12,927 nucleotides of DNA, taken from the NCBI GenBank assembly GCA_002479405.1, contig DLMX01000023.1:9403-22329 (forward strand), written 5' to 3'. Shown piece after piece: positions 1 through 12,927 of the stretch (within the stretch, counting starts at the first letter, position 1; every line of letters begins with the position of its first letter). The translations under genes and the position numbers were made by a program. This DNA is from Methylophilaceae bacterium UBA7525 (GTDB taxonomy: Bacteria > Pseudomonadota > Gammaproteobacteria > Burkholderiales > Methylophilaceae). The notes under the pieces were generated by a model. It ran no database searches, was not told the DNA's origin, and was given only the letters and a program-made list of their open reading frames with translations.

Positions 1-305
1 CGTTCGGTGACCTGGGTTTCGCTGCCCGGCAGGATGGTATAGAAATCGAATCTTGGTTTTTCTTCAGTTTCTGCCGGTGCATCAGGCACGGCGGCCGGGG
101 TTTCCGCATTGCCATCGGCTTCGATCACGGCGGCTGGTGTCACCTTGTTTTCAAACGGCGTTTTGCCGCCGGTGATGAAGATTACCAGCACGACCGAGAT
201 GCCGACGCCGAGCAAAAGGCCGACCAGCAGGCCGGAAAAGAACGGGCTGCCCTTGCTGTTTTTTTTCTCGCGTGAAGATGTGGAGTTTTTGTAATCGCGG
301 GTCAT
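1..305 (-). CDS. FtsN-like SPOR-family membrane protein, N-terminal part (cut by window edge)
   Basis: This is the first 101 codons of a gene that runs off the left edge. The start is the ATG whose complement is at 303-305, with AGGA placed 7 nt upstream. The protein begins with a short basic, Ser/Lys-rich cytoplasmic tail (residues 1-20), then one hydrophobic helix (about 22-45, glycine-rich), then a linker rich in Ala, Pro and Glu. The last visible stretch, about residues 86-101, reads FDFYTILPGSETQVTE, which I recognise as the conserved juxtamembrane signature of betaproteobacterial proteins carrying a C-terminal SPOR (peptidoglycan-binding) domain. The SPOR domain itself is outside the window, so it is inferred. 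Such proteins are single-pass inner-membrane proteins that bind denuded septal glycan and act in division, like FtsN. It lies 29 nt after argS on the same strand and is probably co-transcribed with it. A dsbA-like gene often follows in relatives, which cannot be tested here. Confidence 0.85.
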   Translation of the reverse strand, partial: MTRDYKNSTSSREKKNSKGSPFFSGLLVGLLLGVGISVVLVIFITGGKTPFENKVTPAAVIEADGNAETPAAVPDAPAETEEKPRFDFYTILPGSETQVTE

Positions 306-334
306 TGTGTTTTCCTGTGGGTTGCCTTTTGCAG

Positions 335-2008
335 TTACATTTTTTCCGGCGCGCTGACGCCGAGCAGTTGCAGACCGTTCCTCAATACCTGCTGTGTCGC
401 CTGTATCAGTGCCATGCGGGCAAGTTTCAGTGCTTCATCCGCCACCAGAAATTGTTCTGCATTGTAATAGCTATGCAGGTCGCTGGCTAAGTCTTTCAGA
501 TAGTTGGCTATCATGTGCGGCGCCAGTTCTTCACCGGCATGGTGAACCACTTCGGGGAATTCGCTCAGACGCTTGAGCAGTGCTGTTTCATGCTCGGCCT
601 GCAAGGGACTGAGGTCGGCAGTGGTCAGAGTTTTGATGTCGCCGTTCCACTGGTTCAGTACGCTGCAGATGCGGGCATGGGCGTACTGGATGTAATACAC
701 CGGGTTGTCGTTGGTCTGCGCGCGGGCAAGGTCGATATCGAACACCAGCTGCGAATCGGCACGGCGTGCAGCGAGGAAATAGCGCGTGGCATCGCAGCCG
801 ACTTCTTCGATCAGGTCGCGCAGTGTGACGTAGCTGCCGGCGCGCTTGGAGATCTTTACTTCCTCGCCACCGCGCATGACGGTCACCATCTGGTGCAGTA
901 CATATTCCGGCCAGACCTTGGGAATGCCGATATCAAGTGCCTGCAGACCGGCGCGTACACGGGTGATGGTGCTGTGATGGTCGGCGCCCTGTTCGTTGAT
1001 GACGCGGACGAAGCCGCGCCGCCATTTGCCCACGTGGTAGGCAACATCCGGCACGAAATACGTATAGCCGCCTTCCTTCTTGCGCATGACACGATCCTTG
1101 TCGTCGCCGAACTCGGTAGTGCGCAGCCAAAGCGCCTCGTCCTGCTCATAGGTTCGGCCGCTGGCAATCAGCGCCTGCACAGTACTTTCGACCTGGCCAT
1201 TGGTATAAAGCGCGGATTCCAGTGAGAAGACGTCGAACTTGATCTGGAAGGCCTGCAGGTCGAGATCCTGTTCATGGCGCAGGTAGGCGACGGCAAAATG
1301 GCGGATGGATTCGGTATCATCCGGGTCGCCGGAGGCCGAGAATTCCATGTCGTCGGCAATGACGGTTTCCTTTGCCAGATAGGCCTTGGCGATTTCGGCG
1401 ATGTATTCGCCGCGGTAGCCGTCTTCCGGGAAATCGGCATGGTCTGGCTGAATGCCCTTGCAGCGCGCCTGTACCGATTTGGTCAGGTTGTCGATCTGGG
1501 CACCGGCATCGTTGTAATAGAACTCGCGGGTGACATCCCAGCCGTTGGCTTCCATCAGGCGTGCCAGGCAATCGCCGACGGCTGCGCCGCGGCCATGACC
1601 GACATGCAATGGGCCGGTCGGGTTGGCGGAAACGAATTCGATCTGCAGCTTGCGGCCGCCGCCGGTCTGGTGATGGCCAAAGCGCTCACCTTGTTGCTGA
1701 ATCTCGTGAACCACTGCCTGTTGAGCCCTGGGACTCAGGTGGAAATTGATGAAACCGGCACCGGCGATTTCAATGCGCGAAATATATTCGGAGGCCGGTA
1801 GTGCCTTGATCAGGCTCTCGGCAATCGCACGCGGGTTCTGGCGCAAGGGTTTGGCAAGCATCATGGCCAGGTTGCTGGAAAAGTCGCCGTGGTCGGCATT
1901 CTTCGGACGCTCCAGCTGAATATCGAGCGGCAGGCTGTCCGCGCTGATGCCGTCCGTGTTCAGGCTTTTTGCGGCGATGCTGAGTAATTCGGTAAGATGT
2001 GCTTTCAA
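335..2008 (-). CDS. argS: Arginyl-tRNA synthetase
   Basis: Cytoplasmic class I aminoacyl-tRNA synthetase that attaches arginine to tRNA-Arg using ATP. The 557-residue length is normal for the family. Visible domains are the N-terminal tRNA-recognition (Add) domain (about 1-95), the Rossmann catalytic core with FVSANPTGPLHVGHGRGAA (HVGH, the HIGH motif, at 135-138), a KISKR sequence at 385-389 at the KMSKS-loop position, and an all-helical DALR anticodon-binding domain to the end (VSAPEKM). The start is TTG at 2006-2008. The frame upstream is open only to a stop at 2042-2044 and contains no ATG, GTG or other TTG, so TTG is the only usable start that keeps the full Add domain. No clear Shine-Dalgarno sequence precedes it. 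The gene is divergent from priA and is followed closely by the SPOR-protein gene. Confidence 0.97.
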   Translation of the reverse strand: MKAHLTELLSIAAKSLNTDGISADSLPLDIQLERPKNADHGDFSSNLAMMLAKPLRQNPRAIAESLIKALPASEYISRIEIAGAGFINFHLSPRAQQAVVHEIQQQGERFGHHQTGGGRKLQIEFVSANPTGPLHVGHGRGAAVGDCLARLMEANGWDVTREFYYNDAGAQIDNLTKSVQARCKGIQPDHADFPEDGYRGEYIAEIAKAYLAKETVIADDMEFSASGDPDDTESIRHFAVAYLRHEQDLDLQAFQIKFDVFSLESALYTNGQVESTVQALIASGRTYEQDEALWLRTTEFGDDKDRVMRKKEGGYTYFVPDVAYHVGKWRRGFVRVINEQGADHHSTITRVRAGLQALDIGIPKVWPEYVLHQMVTVMRGGEEVKISKRAGSYVTLRDLIEEVGCDATRYFLAARRADSQLVFDIDLARAQTNDNPVYYIQYAHARICSVLNQWNGDIKTLTTADLSPLQAEHETALLKRLSEFPEVVHHAGEELAPHMIANYLKDLASDLHSYYNAEQFLVADEALKLARMALIQATQQVLRNGLQLLGVSAPEKM

Positions 2009-2015
2009 GGCAGAA

Positions 2016-2044
2016 TCGACTATTCGTTCAAAAACGCTATTTTA
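2016..2044 (+). promoter_or_regulatory. Possible priA promoter with overlapping argS -10 (divergent gap)
   Basis: The 68 bp between the argS start (2008) and the priA start (2077) must serve both genes. On the plus strand TCGACT (2016-2021) and TATTTT (2038-2043) each match the sigma-70 consensus at 4 of 6 positions, with a 16-bp spacer, which would place the transcript start near 2050. On the minus strand TAAAAT (2044-2039) matches the -10 consensus at 5 of 6, but I see no good -35 for it. The two -10-like boxes overlap, so the polymerases would compete if both are real. This is pattern matching by eye only. Confidence 0.3.
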
Positions 2045-2076
2045 ACCTACTGAGCCCGCAAGCCATAACCGATTTC

Positions 2077-4260
<2,184 letters not shown>

Positions 4261-4449
4261 GTTCACTGCTTGCCGGTGGCTGTTGTTGCCATTCTCCGTA
4301 ATGAAGATGGAATTTATCTCATTGATTATTAAATGAATGGGTGGTAACTTATCCAGTTGGTAGTTCCCGTTTTATATAACGGGCTGCTGTGGAATTCTTC
4401 GTAATCAGTAATTAAGACGCTAATAAAAACCAAGAAATGGGCGGAATTA
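4261..4449. other. AT-rich intergenic region upstream of the HD-GYP gene
   Basis: There is no gene in these 189 bp. The stretch 4321-4380 has 19 G/C of 60 bases, far below the flanking priA. It contains a palindrome at 4366-4383 (listed separately) and two imperfect direct copies of a 14-mer, ATTCTCCGTAATGA at 4291-4304 and ATTCTTCGTAATCA at 4394-4407 (12 of 14 identical, 103 bp apart). TATAAC at 4375-4380 resembles a -10 box, but I see no properly spaced -35. The region probably holds the promoter and control sites of the downstream signalling gene. A weak 4-bp stem at 4277-4291 is not a credible priA terminator. Confidence 0.5.
4366..4383. repeat. Palindrome upstream of the HD-GYP gene (possible operator)
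   Basis: CCCGTT (4366-4371) and AACGGG (4378-4383) form a perfect 6-bp inverted repeat around the AT-only hexamer TTATAT. It lies 66 bp before the ATG at 4450. No T-run follows on either strand, so it does not look like an intrinsic terminator. The spacing suits a dimeric DNA-binding protein, and the TATAAC -10-like sequence lies inside it, so a bound protein would block transcription if that box is used. The operator role is inference. Confidence 0.4.
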
Positions 4450-5739
4450 ATGAAAACGAGAATCAGCGGCAAGCAGATAAGCATGTCCGATCTCATGTTC
4501 TCAATCTCCGAGGCCATGGATGTCGCGCATCACAAGCTTGCCTTGCACCAGTTACGTACGGCCTACATTTGCTGGAAAATGGCAGAAGAGGCTAAGCTCC
4601 CACCCTCTCAAATCGAAAAGCTCTTTCTCGCTGCCATGCTGCATGACATCGGGGCATTCACCGCGCAGGAGAAGATCAGTCATTACGAATTCGAGGCTGA
4701 AGATTGTGAGTCGCATTGTTTGCGCGGTGAACTCATCTTCAGCCAAGTGCCCTGGCTGGCTCCGTCGGCGAAAATGGTGCGATTGCATCACACGCCCTGG
4801 TGCCGCTGCAATGAGCCAATCGACGCGCCGGATGTGATGGAAGCGCAAATGCTGATGCTGGCGGAAATGCTGGAGCGTGAAATCGATCGGGATACCCACA
4901 TACTCAACCAGTCTCCCGGGTTGCGGGTGAAGATGCGCAACAGGGCAGGCAGCATCCTCCATGTCCGAGTGGTAGAACTGTTCCTCTGCATTTCGGAGAG
5001 GGAGGCGTTCTGGCTTGAATTGACCAGGCCCAACCTGATGAGTTTTCTAAAATACAAGGGCCCGGTGCAGCATATCTACGGCGATGTGGCGGCTGCGCTC
5101 AAGATGGAAGAGTTCTTTACAGCCATTATTGATTTCCGGTCGAAATATACGGCTTCGCATACGGCAGGAGTCAGTGCCTGCACAAGTTCACTGGGCACAT
5201 TGTTGGGCCTGCCGGAATCGGAGCGGGTGGAACTCGAGCTGGCAGCCACCCTGCATGATCTCGGCAAAATCGGCGTGCCCAATGAAATACTTGAAAAGCC
5301 GGGCAAGCTGACCAGGCAGGAATTCGCCATGATCAAAATGCACAGCTACCTTACGTTTACCTTGCTTGATTCGGTCGGAGGGTTGGAGGAGGTGGCGCGC
5401 ATAGCGGGCAGCCATCATGAGAAGCTGGATGGCAGCGGTTACCCATTTCACATCGAAAGCGACGAAATCTCCACCAGCTCCAGAATCCTTGCCGTTTCTG
5501 ATGTGTTCACCGCACTGGCCGAAGACCGGCCGTATAGAGAAGGCCTGCCGCCGAAACAAATCAAGCGCATCATGCAGGATATGGTGACAAAACAGCATCT
5601 GGACGGCCGCATTGTCGATACCCTGTTGGGTAATGTTGATGAAGTGGTGCGCGCGATGAAGGTCAGGCAGCAGCAATGGACCGAACGTTATTACAGTGTG
5701 TTGTTGATGACCAACGGTTCGTTGGGTAGCTTGCACTAA
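4450..5739 (+). CDS. Tandem HD-domain protein with C-terminal HD-GYP cyclic-dinucleotide phosphodiesterase
   Basis: 429-residue soluble protein with no signal peptide, membrane segment or receiver domain. The C-terminal half (about 225-405) is a canonical HD-GYP domain: H237, LHDLGKIGVP (HD at 269-270, K273), NEILEKPGKL, H298, HHEKLDGSGYP (HH 322-323, GYP 330-332) and SDVFTAL (D351). Such domains bind two or three metals and hydrolyse c-di-GMP, or in some members 3'3'-cGAMP. The N-terminal half (about 15-200) is a second HD domain: LHDIG (64-68) and HH 113-114, but no GYP signature, and MLAEMLER (136-143) has Glu where relatives usually have the LAD aspartate. It may be altered, regulatory or a separate nucleotidase. 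Substrate cannot be read from the sequence. The start ATG at 4450 has only a weak GGA 4 nt upstream; an ATG at 4483 is an alternative. It lies between priA and hemE, 94 bp before an outer-membrane gene. Confidence 0.9.
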   Translation: MKTRISGKQISMSDLMFSISEAMDVAHHKLALHQLRTAYICWKMAEEAKLPPSQIEKLFLAAMLHDIGAFTAQEKISHYEFEAEDCESHCLRGELIFSQVPWLAPSAKMVRLHHTPWCRCNEPIDAPDVMEAQMLMLAEMLEREIDRDTHILNQSPGLRVKMRNRAGSILHVRVVELFLCISEREAFWLELTRPNLMSFLKYKGPVQHIYGDVAAALKMEEFFTAIIDFRSKYTASHTAGVSACTSSLGTLLGLPESERVELELAATLHDLGKIGVPNEILEKPGKLTRQEFAMIKMHSYLTFTLLDSVGGLEEVARIAGSHHEKLDGSGYPFHIESDEISTSSRILAVSDVFTALAEDRPYREGLPPKQIKRIMQDMVTKQHLDGRIVDTLLGNVDEVVRAMKVRQQQWTERYYSVLLMTNGSLGSLH

Positions 5740-5800
5740 TCATTTTGTATTGACTGAAATCAGCATGGACTTGGTTCCGGTTTGAGCACAATTGATAGTT

Positions 5801-5828
5801 TCAGGCATGAATTCATGGTTCTGAGGGG
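5801..5828 (+). promoter_or_regulatory. Palindrome overlapping the ribosome-binding site of the outer-membrane gene
   Basis: CATGAATTCATG (5806-5817) is a perfect 12-bp palindrome. It is flanked by TCAG (5801-5804) and CTGA (5821-5824), which can pair across a small internal loop. The right arm runs into GAGGGG (5823-5828), the likely Shine-Dalgarno sequence of the gene at 5834. The element could be an operator on DNA, or an RNA hairpin that partly hides the ribosome site. Upstream, TTGGTT (5771-5776) and GATAGT (5794-5799), 17 bp apart, are a weak promoter candidate. The pairing is visible in the sequence; the function is inferred. Confidence 0.4.
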
Positions 5829-5833
5829 TAAAA

Positions 5834-6583
5834 ATGATGATGCGAAAAATCAGCGCCTGTCATAGTTTGATACGAGCTAGCTCGGTAGTTGGATTATTTT
5901 GTCTCAGCGTAACTGCTGCCTCAGCGGATGAAGTGTCAAATGCCCGGTGGACTGGTTTTTATGCCGGCGGCGAACTCGGCATGGCTTCCAGTGATCTGGA
6001 CTGGCAGTACAAAAATGCCAACTGGTTCAATACGCTCGGACCTACCGTGCTGGGTACGGATTTTGACCATGATGCGAGCGGCGCGGTTGGCGGCCTTTTT
6101 GCCGGCTATAATCATCAGGTCGATGCTTGGGTGTTTGGTTTTGAGATATCGGCAGCAGTATCTGACCTCAAGGAGCGGAAATCAAGTCCGCTGTTTCCTA
6201 CTGACGTATACACTTCCGAGATCAATTGGCTGGCCAAGGTGACAGGTCGTGTAGGCTATGCTTGGGATCGCTGGCTTGTATTTGCCAGGGCTGGCTGGGC
6301 CGGGGCGGATGTTGAGCTGAAGCTGGATGATGATCAATCGCAGATTCATGCAAAATCCGATGGGTTTGAGGACGGGTGGACCGCAGGGCTCGGGGTCGAG
6401 TACCGGCTCTACGATAGAGTTTCGCTGGGCCTGGTGTACGACTACGTGAGTCTCGACATCGACAGCAAAAATGTGCGCTGTCCACGTTGCGGGACAGGGG
6501 TCGGGGCAGGCACACCGGTGGTGGATGCAGACATTGATGTGCAGTCCATCATGTTGCGGCTGAGTATCCGGTTTCCTGATTAG
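5834..6583 (+). CDS. Small outer-membrane beta-barrel protein (OmpA-like barrel / Omp25-RopB type)
   Basis: 249 residues. Residues 1-31 form a Sec signal peptide: a basic start, the hydrophobic core SSVVGLFCLSVTAA, and a likely cleavage ASA|DE at 31/32. The mature protein opens with WTGFYAGGELGMA and has alternating aromatic/glycine strands (GRVGYAWDRWLVFARAGWAGADVE, GWTAGLGVEYRLYDRVSLGLVYDYVSLD), typical of an eight-strand barrel of the porin-family / OMP_b-brl group, better known from alphaproteobacterial surface antigens. It is probably a surface or structural protein; no transported substrate can be named. Three ATG codons in a row (5834, 5837, 5840) follow GAGGGG, so the exact start is uncertain by two residues. 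Oddities: CPRCG at 216-220 in what should be the last loop, and an end RLSIRFPD in which the usual terminal Phe is followed by two extra residues. It converges with hemE. Confidence 0.85.
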   Translation: MMMRKISACHSLIRASSVVGLFCLSVTAASADEVSNARWTGFYAGGELGMASSDLDWQYKNANWFNTLGPTVLGTDFDHDASGAVGGLFAGYNHQVDAWVFGFEISAAVSDLKERKSSPLFPTDVYTSEINWLAKVTGRVGYAWDRWLVFARAGWAGADVELKLDDDQSQIHAKSDGFEDGWTAGLGVEYRLYDRVSLGLVYDYVSLDIDSKNVRCPRCGTGVGAGTPVVDADIDVQSIMLRLSIRFPD

Positions 6584-6615
6584 CAAAAACACCCAGCTCC
6601 GTTAGAAAGCTGGGT
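6584..6615 (-). terminator. Intrinsic terminator of hemE
   Basis: ACCCAGCT (6591-6598) and AGCTGGGT (6608-6615) form a perfect 8-bp stem around a 9-nt loop. Read on the minus strand, the hairpin begins 22 nt after the hemE stop (6638) and is followed by GTTTTTGC, a good T-run. On the plus strand no T-run follows the stem, so it should end the hemE transcript well and the outer-membrane gene transcript poorly, although it lies only 7 nt after that gene's stop. Confidence 0.8.
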
Positions 6616-6637
6616 CTGTGCCATCAGGGGCGGTAAA

Positions 6638-7702
6638 TCAACGGTGGTATTGCACGCTATGTTTCCGTACGGCCTCAAGCATCGCTGCGGCGTTGTCAGG
6701 ATGCGTCCACTGCGTAATTCCATGCCCAAGATTGAACACATGGCCGTTGCCCTTGCCATAGCTGGCGAGAATGGTGGCGACTTCCTTTTCGATCGCTTCC
6801 GGGGTTGACAGCAGGATGGCGGGATCAAGGTTGCCCTGCAGTGCAACCTTGTCGCCGACGCGTTTTCTTGCCTCGCCGATATCCACGGTCCAGTCCAGCC
6901 CCAGCGCATCCGCACCGATCTCGGCTTGGGCTTCCAGCCACAAGCCACCACCTTTGGTAAAGACGATGCGAGGCACGATGCGGCCTTCGTTTTCGCGCTT
7001 CAGGCCGGCGAGGATTTTTTCCATGTATTGCAGCGAGAATTCGCGGTATGCGTTATGTGCCAGTGCGCCGCCCCAGGAGTCGAAGATCATGACTGCTTGT
7101 GCACCGGCCGCAATTTGCGCGTTGAGATAGGCAGTGACGGTTGTTGCCGTGATGTCGAGGATGCGGTGCAACAGGTCGGGGCGGGCATAGGCCATGCGCT
7201 TGACGGTGAGGAAATCGGTACCGCCCTTGCCTTCCACCATGTAGGTGGCAAGCGTCCACGGGCTACCGGAGAAGCCGATCAGCGGCACGCGGCCATTCAG
7301 TGCTCTGCGGATCTGGCTGACGGCATCGAACACATATTGCAGGCTGGTCATGTCCGGTACGGCGAGATTCCTGATGACGTCTTCTTCGCAGAGCGTACGC
7401 TTGAACTTGGGGCCTTCGCCTTCGGCAAAATACAAACCCAGACCCATGGCGTCCGGCACCGTCAGGATGTCGGAGAACAGGATGGCGGCATCAATCAGCG
7501 GGTAGCGGTCGAGCGGTTGCAATGTGACTTCTGTGGCGAAATCCGGGCTGGTACACAGCTGCATGAAACTGCCGGCGTTCTTGCGGCTCTCCCGGTATTC
7601 CGGCAGGTAGCGTCCGGCCTGACGCATCATCCATACCGGGGTGTAATCGGTGGGCTGGCGCATGAGCGCGCGCAGAAAGGTGTCGTTTTTGAGTTGAGTC
7701 AT
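6638..7702 (-). CDS. hemE: Uroporphyrinogen III decarboxylase
   Basis: 354-residue cytoplasmic TIM-barrel enzyme that removes four carboxyl groups from uroporphyrinogen III to give coproporphyrinogen III in haem synthesis, without a cofactor. Both family signatures are clear: PVWMMRQAGRYLPEYR (22-37, with the substrate-binding arginines) and GFSGSPWTLATYM (143-155). Catalytic Asp is at 78 (FSDILTVPDAMG) and the conserved Tyr at 154. The end FNLGHGITQWTHPDN... matches the family. The frame opens 12 codons further upstream at 7738, but the start at 7702 (MTQLKNDTFLRAL) gives the usual 354-residue length. A TATAAT box at 7750-7745 would also place the transcript start close to 7738, leaving no leader for the longer form. 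No strong Shine-Dalgarno sequence is visible. It lies downstream of gltD on the same strand, beyond a long inverted repeat. Confidence 0.96.
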   Translation of the reverse strand: MTQLKNDTFLRALMRQPTDYTPVWMMRQAGRYLPEYRESRKNAGSFMQLCTSPDFATEVTLQPLDRYPLIDAAILFSDILTVPDAMGLGLYFAEGEGPKFKRTLCEEDVIRNLAVPDMTSLQYVFDAVSQIRRALNGRVPLIGFSGSPWTLATYMVEGKGGTDFLTVKRMAYARPDLLHRILDITATTVTAYLNAQIAAGAQAVMIFDSWGGALAHNAYREFSLQYMEKILAGLKRENEGRIVPRIVFTKGGGLWLEAQAEIGADALGLDWTVDIGEARKRVGDKVALQGNLDPAILLSTPEAIEKEVATILASYGKGNGHVFNLGHGITQWTHPDNAAAMLEAVRKHSVQYHR

Positions 7703-7728
7703 TTGTGTGTCGCCGGAGAATGCCGAAG

Positions 7729-7798
7729 AAAAAGCCATACCCGAATTATAAAGCCTGGGTCGCTGGTGGTCCCAAATTAATTCGGTGTATGGCTTTTT
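7729..7798. terminator. Long inverted repeat between gltD and hemE (probable bidirectional terminator)
   Basis: The arms 7729-7748 and 7778-7798 pair over 20 bp with one bulged base (7786): five A-T pairs, GCCATAC with GTATGGC, then CCGAATTA with TAATTCGG. The 29-nt loop contains a small TGGG/CCCA stem (7756-7759 with 7771-7774). A-runs and T-runs flank the stem on both strands, as in a bidirectional intrinsic terminator. Read on the minus strand it begins 26 nt after the gltD stop and ends in TTTTTCTT, so it most likely ends the gltBD transcript. A plus-strand use is not obvious, since no plus-strand gene ends here. Confidence 0.65.
7745..7775 (-). promoter_or_regulatory. hemE: Candidate hemE promoter inside the inverted repeat
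   Basis: On the minus strand TATAAT (7750-7745) is a perfect -10 hexamer. TTGGGA (7775-7770) matches 4 of 6 of the -35 consensus, but the 19-bp spacer is longer than usual. Transcription would begin near 7738, giving a leader of about 36 nt before the hemE ATG at 7702. The box overlaps the left arm of the inverted repeat, so gltBD readthrough and hemE initiation could affect each other. The -10 is seen directly; its use is inferred. Confidence 0.4.
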
Positions 7799-7824
7799 TT
7801 GCCGCTGGACGACAATATCGGAGC

Positions 7825-9252
<1,428 letters not shown>

Positions 9253-9270
9253 GATCTTTTCTCTAATCCT

Positions 9271-12927
<3,657 letters not shown>

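Noticed and set aside
515..1225. 236-codon open frame on the plus strand opposite argS
   Set aside because: It is a mirror of the ArgS coding frame, with no motif of its own.
1999..2076. N-terminal extension of PriA from a GTG at 1999
   Set aside because: The extra 26 residues do not resemble the family. They would overlap the argS start and use up the promoter gap. The conserved PriA N-terminus begins right after the ATG at 2077.
4277..4291. TGGC/GCCA hairpin after priA as a terminator
   Set aside because: The stem has only 4 bp and no T-run follows, so it is too weak to call.
7703..7738. N-terminal extension of HemE from an ATG at 7738
   Set aside because: It adds 12 residues not typical of the family, lies in the inverted repeat, and coincides with the transcript start predicted from TATAAT. 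The start at 7702 gives the standard 354-residue protein.
6926..7780. 284-codon open frame on the plus strand opposite hemE
   Set aside because: It is fully antisense to hemE, which carries all its catalytic residues, and the plus-strand translation has no family features.

Overview
The window looks like ordinary chromosome of a betaproteobacterium, most likely from the Nitrosomonadales (Methylophilaceae or Gallionellaceae type). This is inferred from protein flavour (ArgS, PriA, the FtsN-like SPOR protein with its FDFYTILPGSE signature, GltB/GltD) and from gene neighbourhoods I recall for that group (argS beside a SPOR gene; priA, hemE and gltBD close together). No database search was possible, so the order is a moderate-confidence guess.

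Layout from left to right. (1) Minus strand, 1-2008: argS followed after 29 nt by a membrane-anchored FtsN-like protein that is cut by the left edge. (2) Plus strand, 2077-4260: priA, divergent from argS across a 68-bp gap that must hold both promoters. (3) Plus strand, 4450-6583: two accessory genes, a tandem-HD / HD-GYP cyclic-dinucleotide phosphodiesterase and a small outer-membrane beta-barrel protein. They lie between priA and hemE, each preceded by a palindrome, and the first is preceded by a 189-bp AT-rich gap. (4) Minus strand, 6638-12927: gltB (its N-terminus lies beyond the right edge), gltD 18 nt downstream of it, then hemE. A long inverted repeat that looks like a terminator separates gltD from hemE, and a hairpin plus T-tract terminator ends hemE, facing the 3' end of the outer-membrane gene.

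Together the housekeeping genes cover arginyl-tRNA charging, cell-division/envelope work, replication restart, haem synthesis and ammonia assimilation (GOGAT). The accessory pair suggests c-di-GMP-type signalling next to a surface protein, but nothing in the sequence proves that the two are functionally linked.

I found no mobile element, tRNA, rRNA, CRISPR array or clearly new multi-gene system. The points most worth a second look are the tandem-HD protein with an altered metal-ligand position in its first domain, the CPRCG motif in the outer-membrane protein, and the inverted repeat that holds a good -10 element for hemE.
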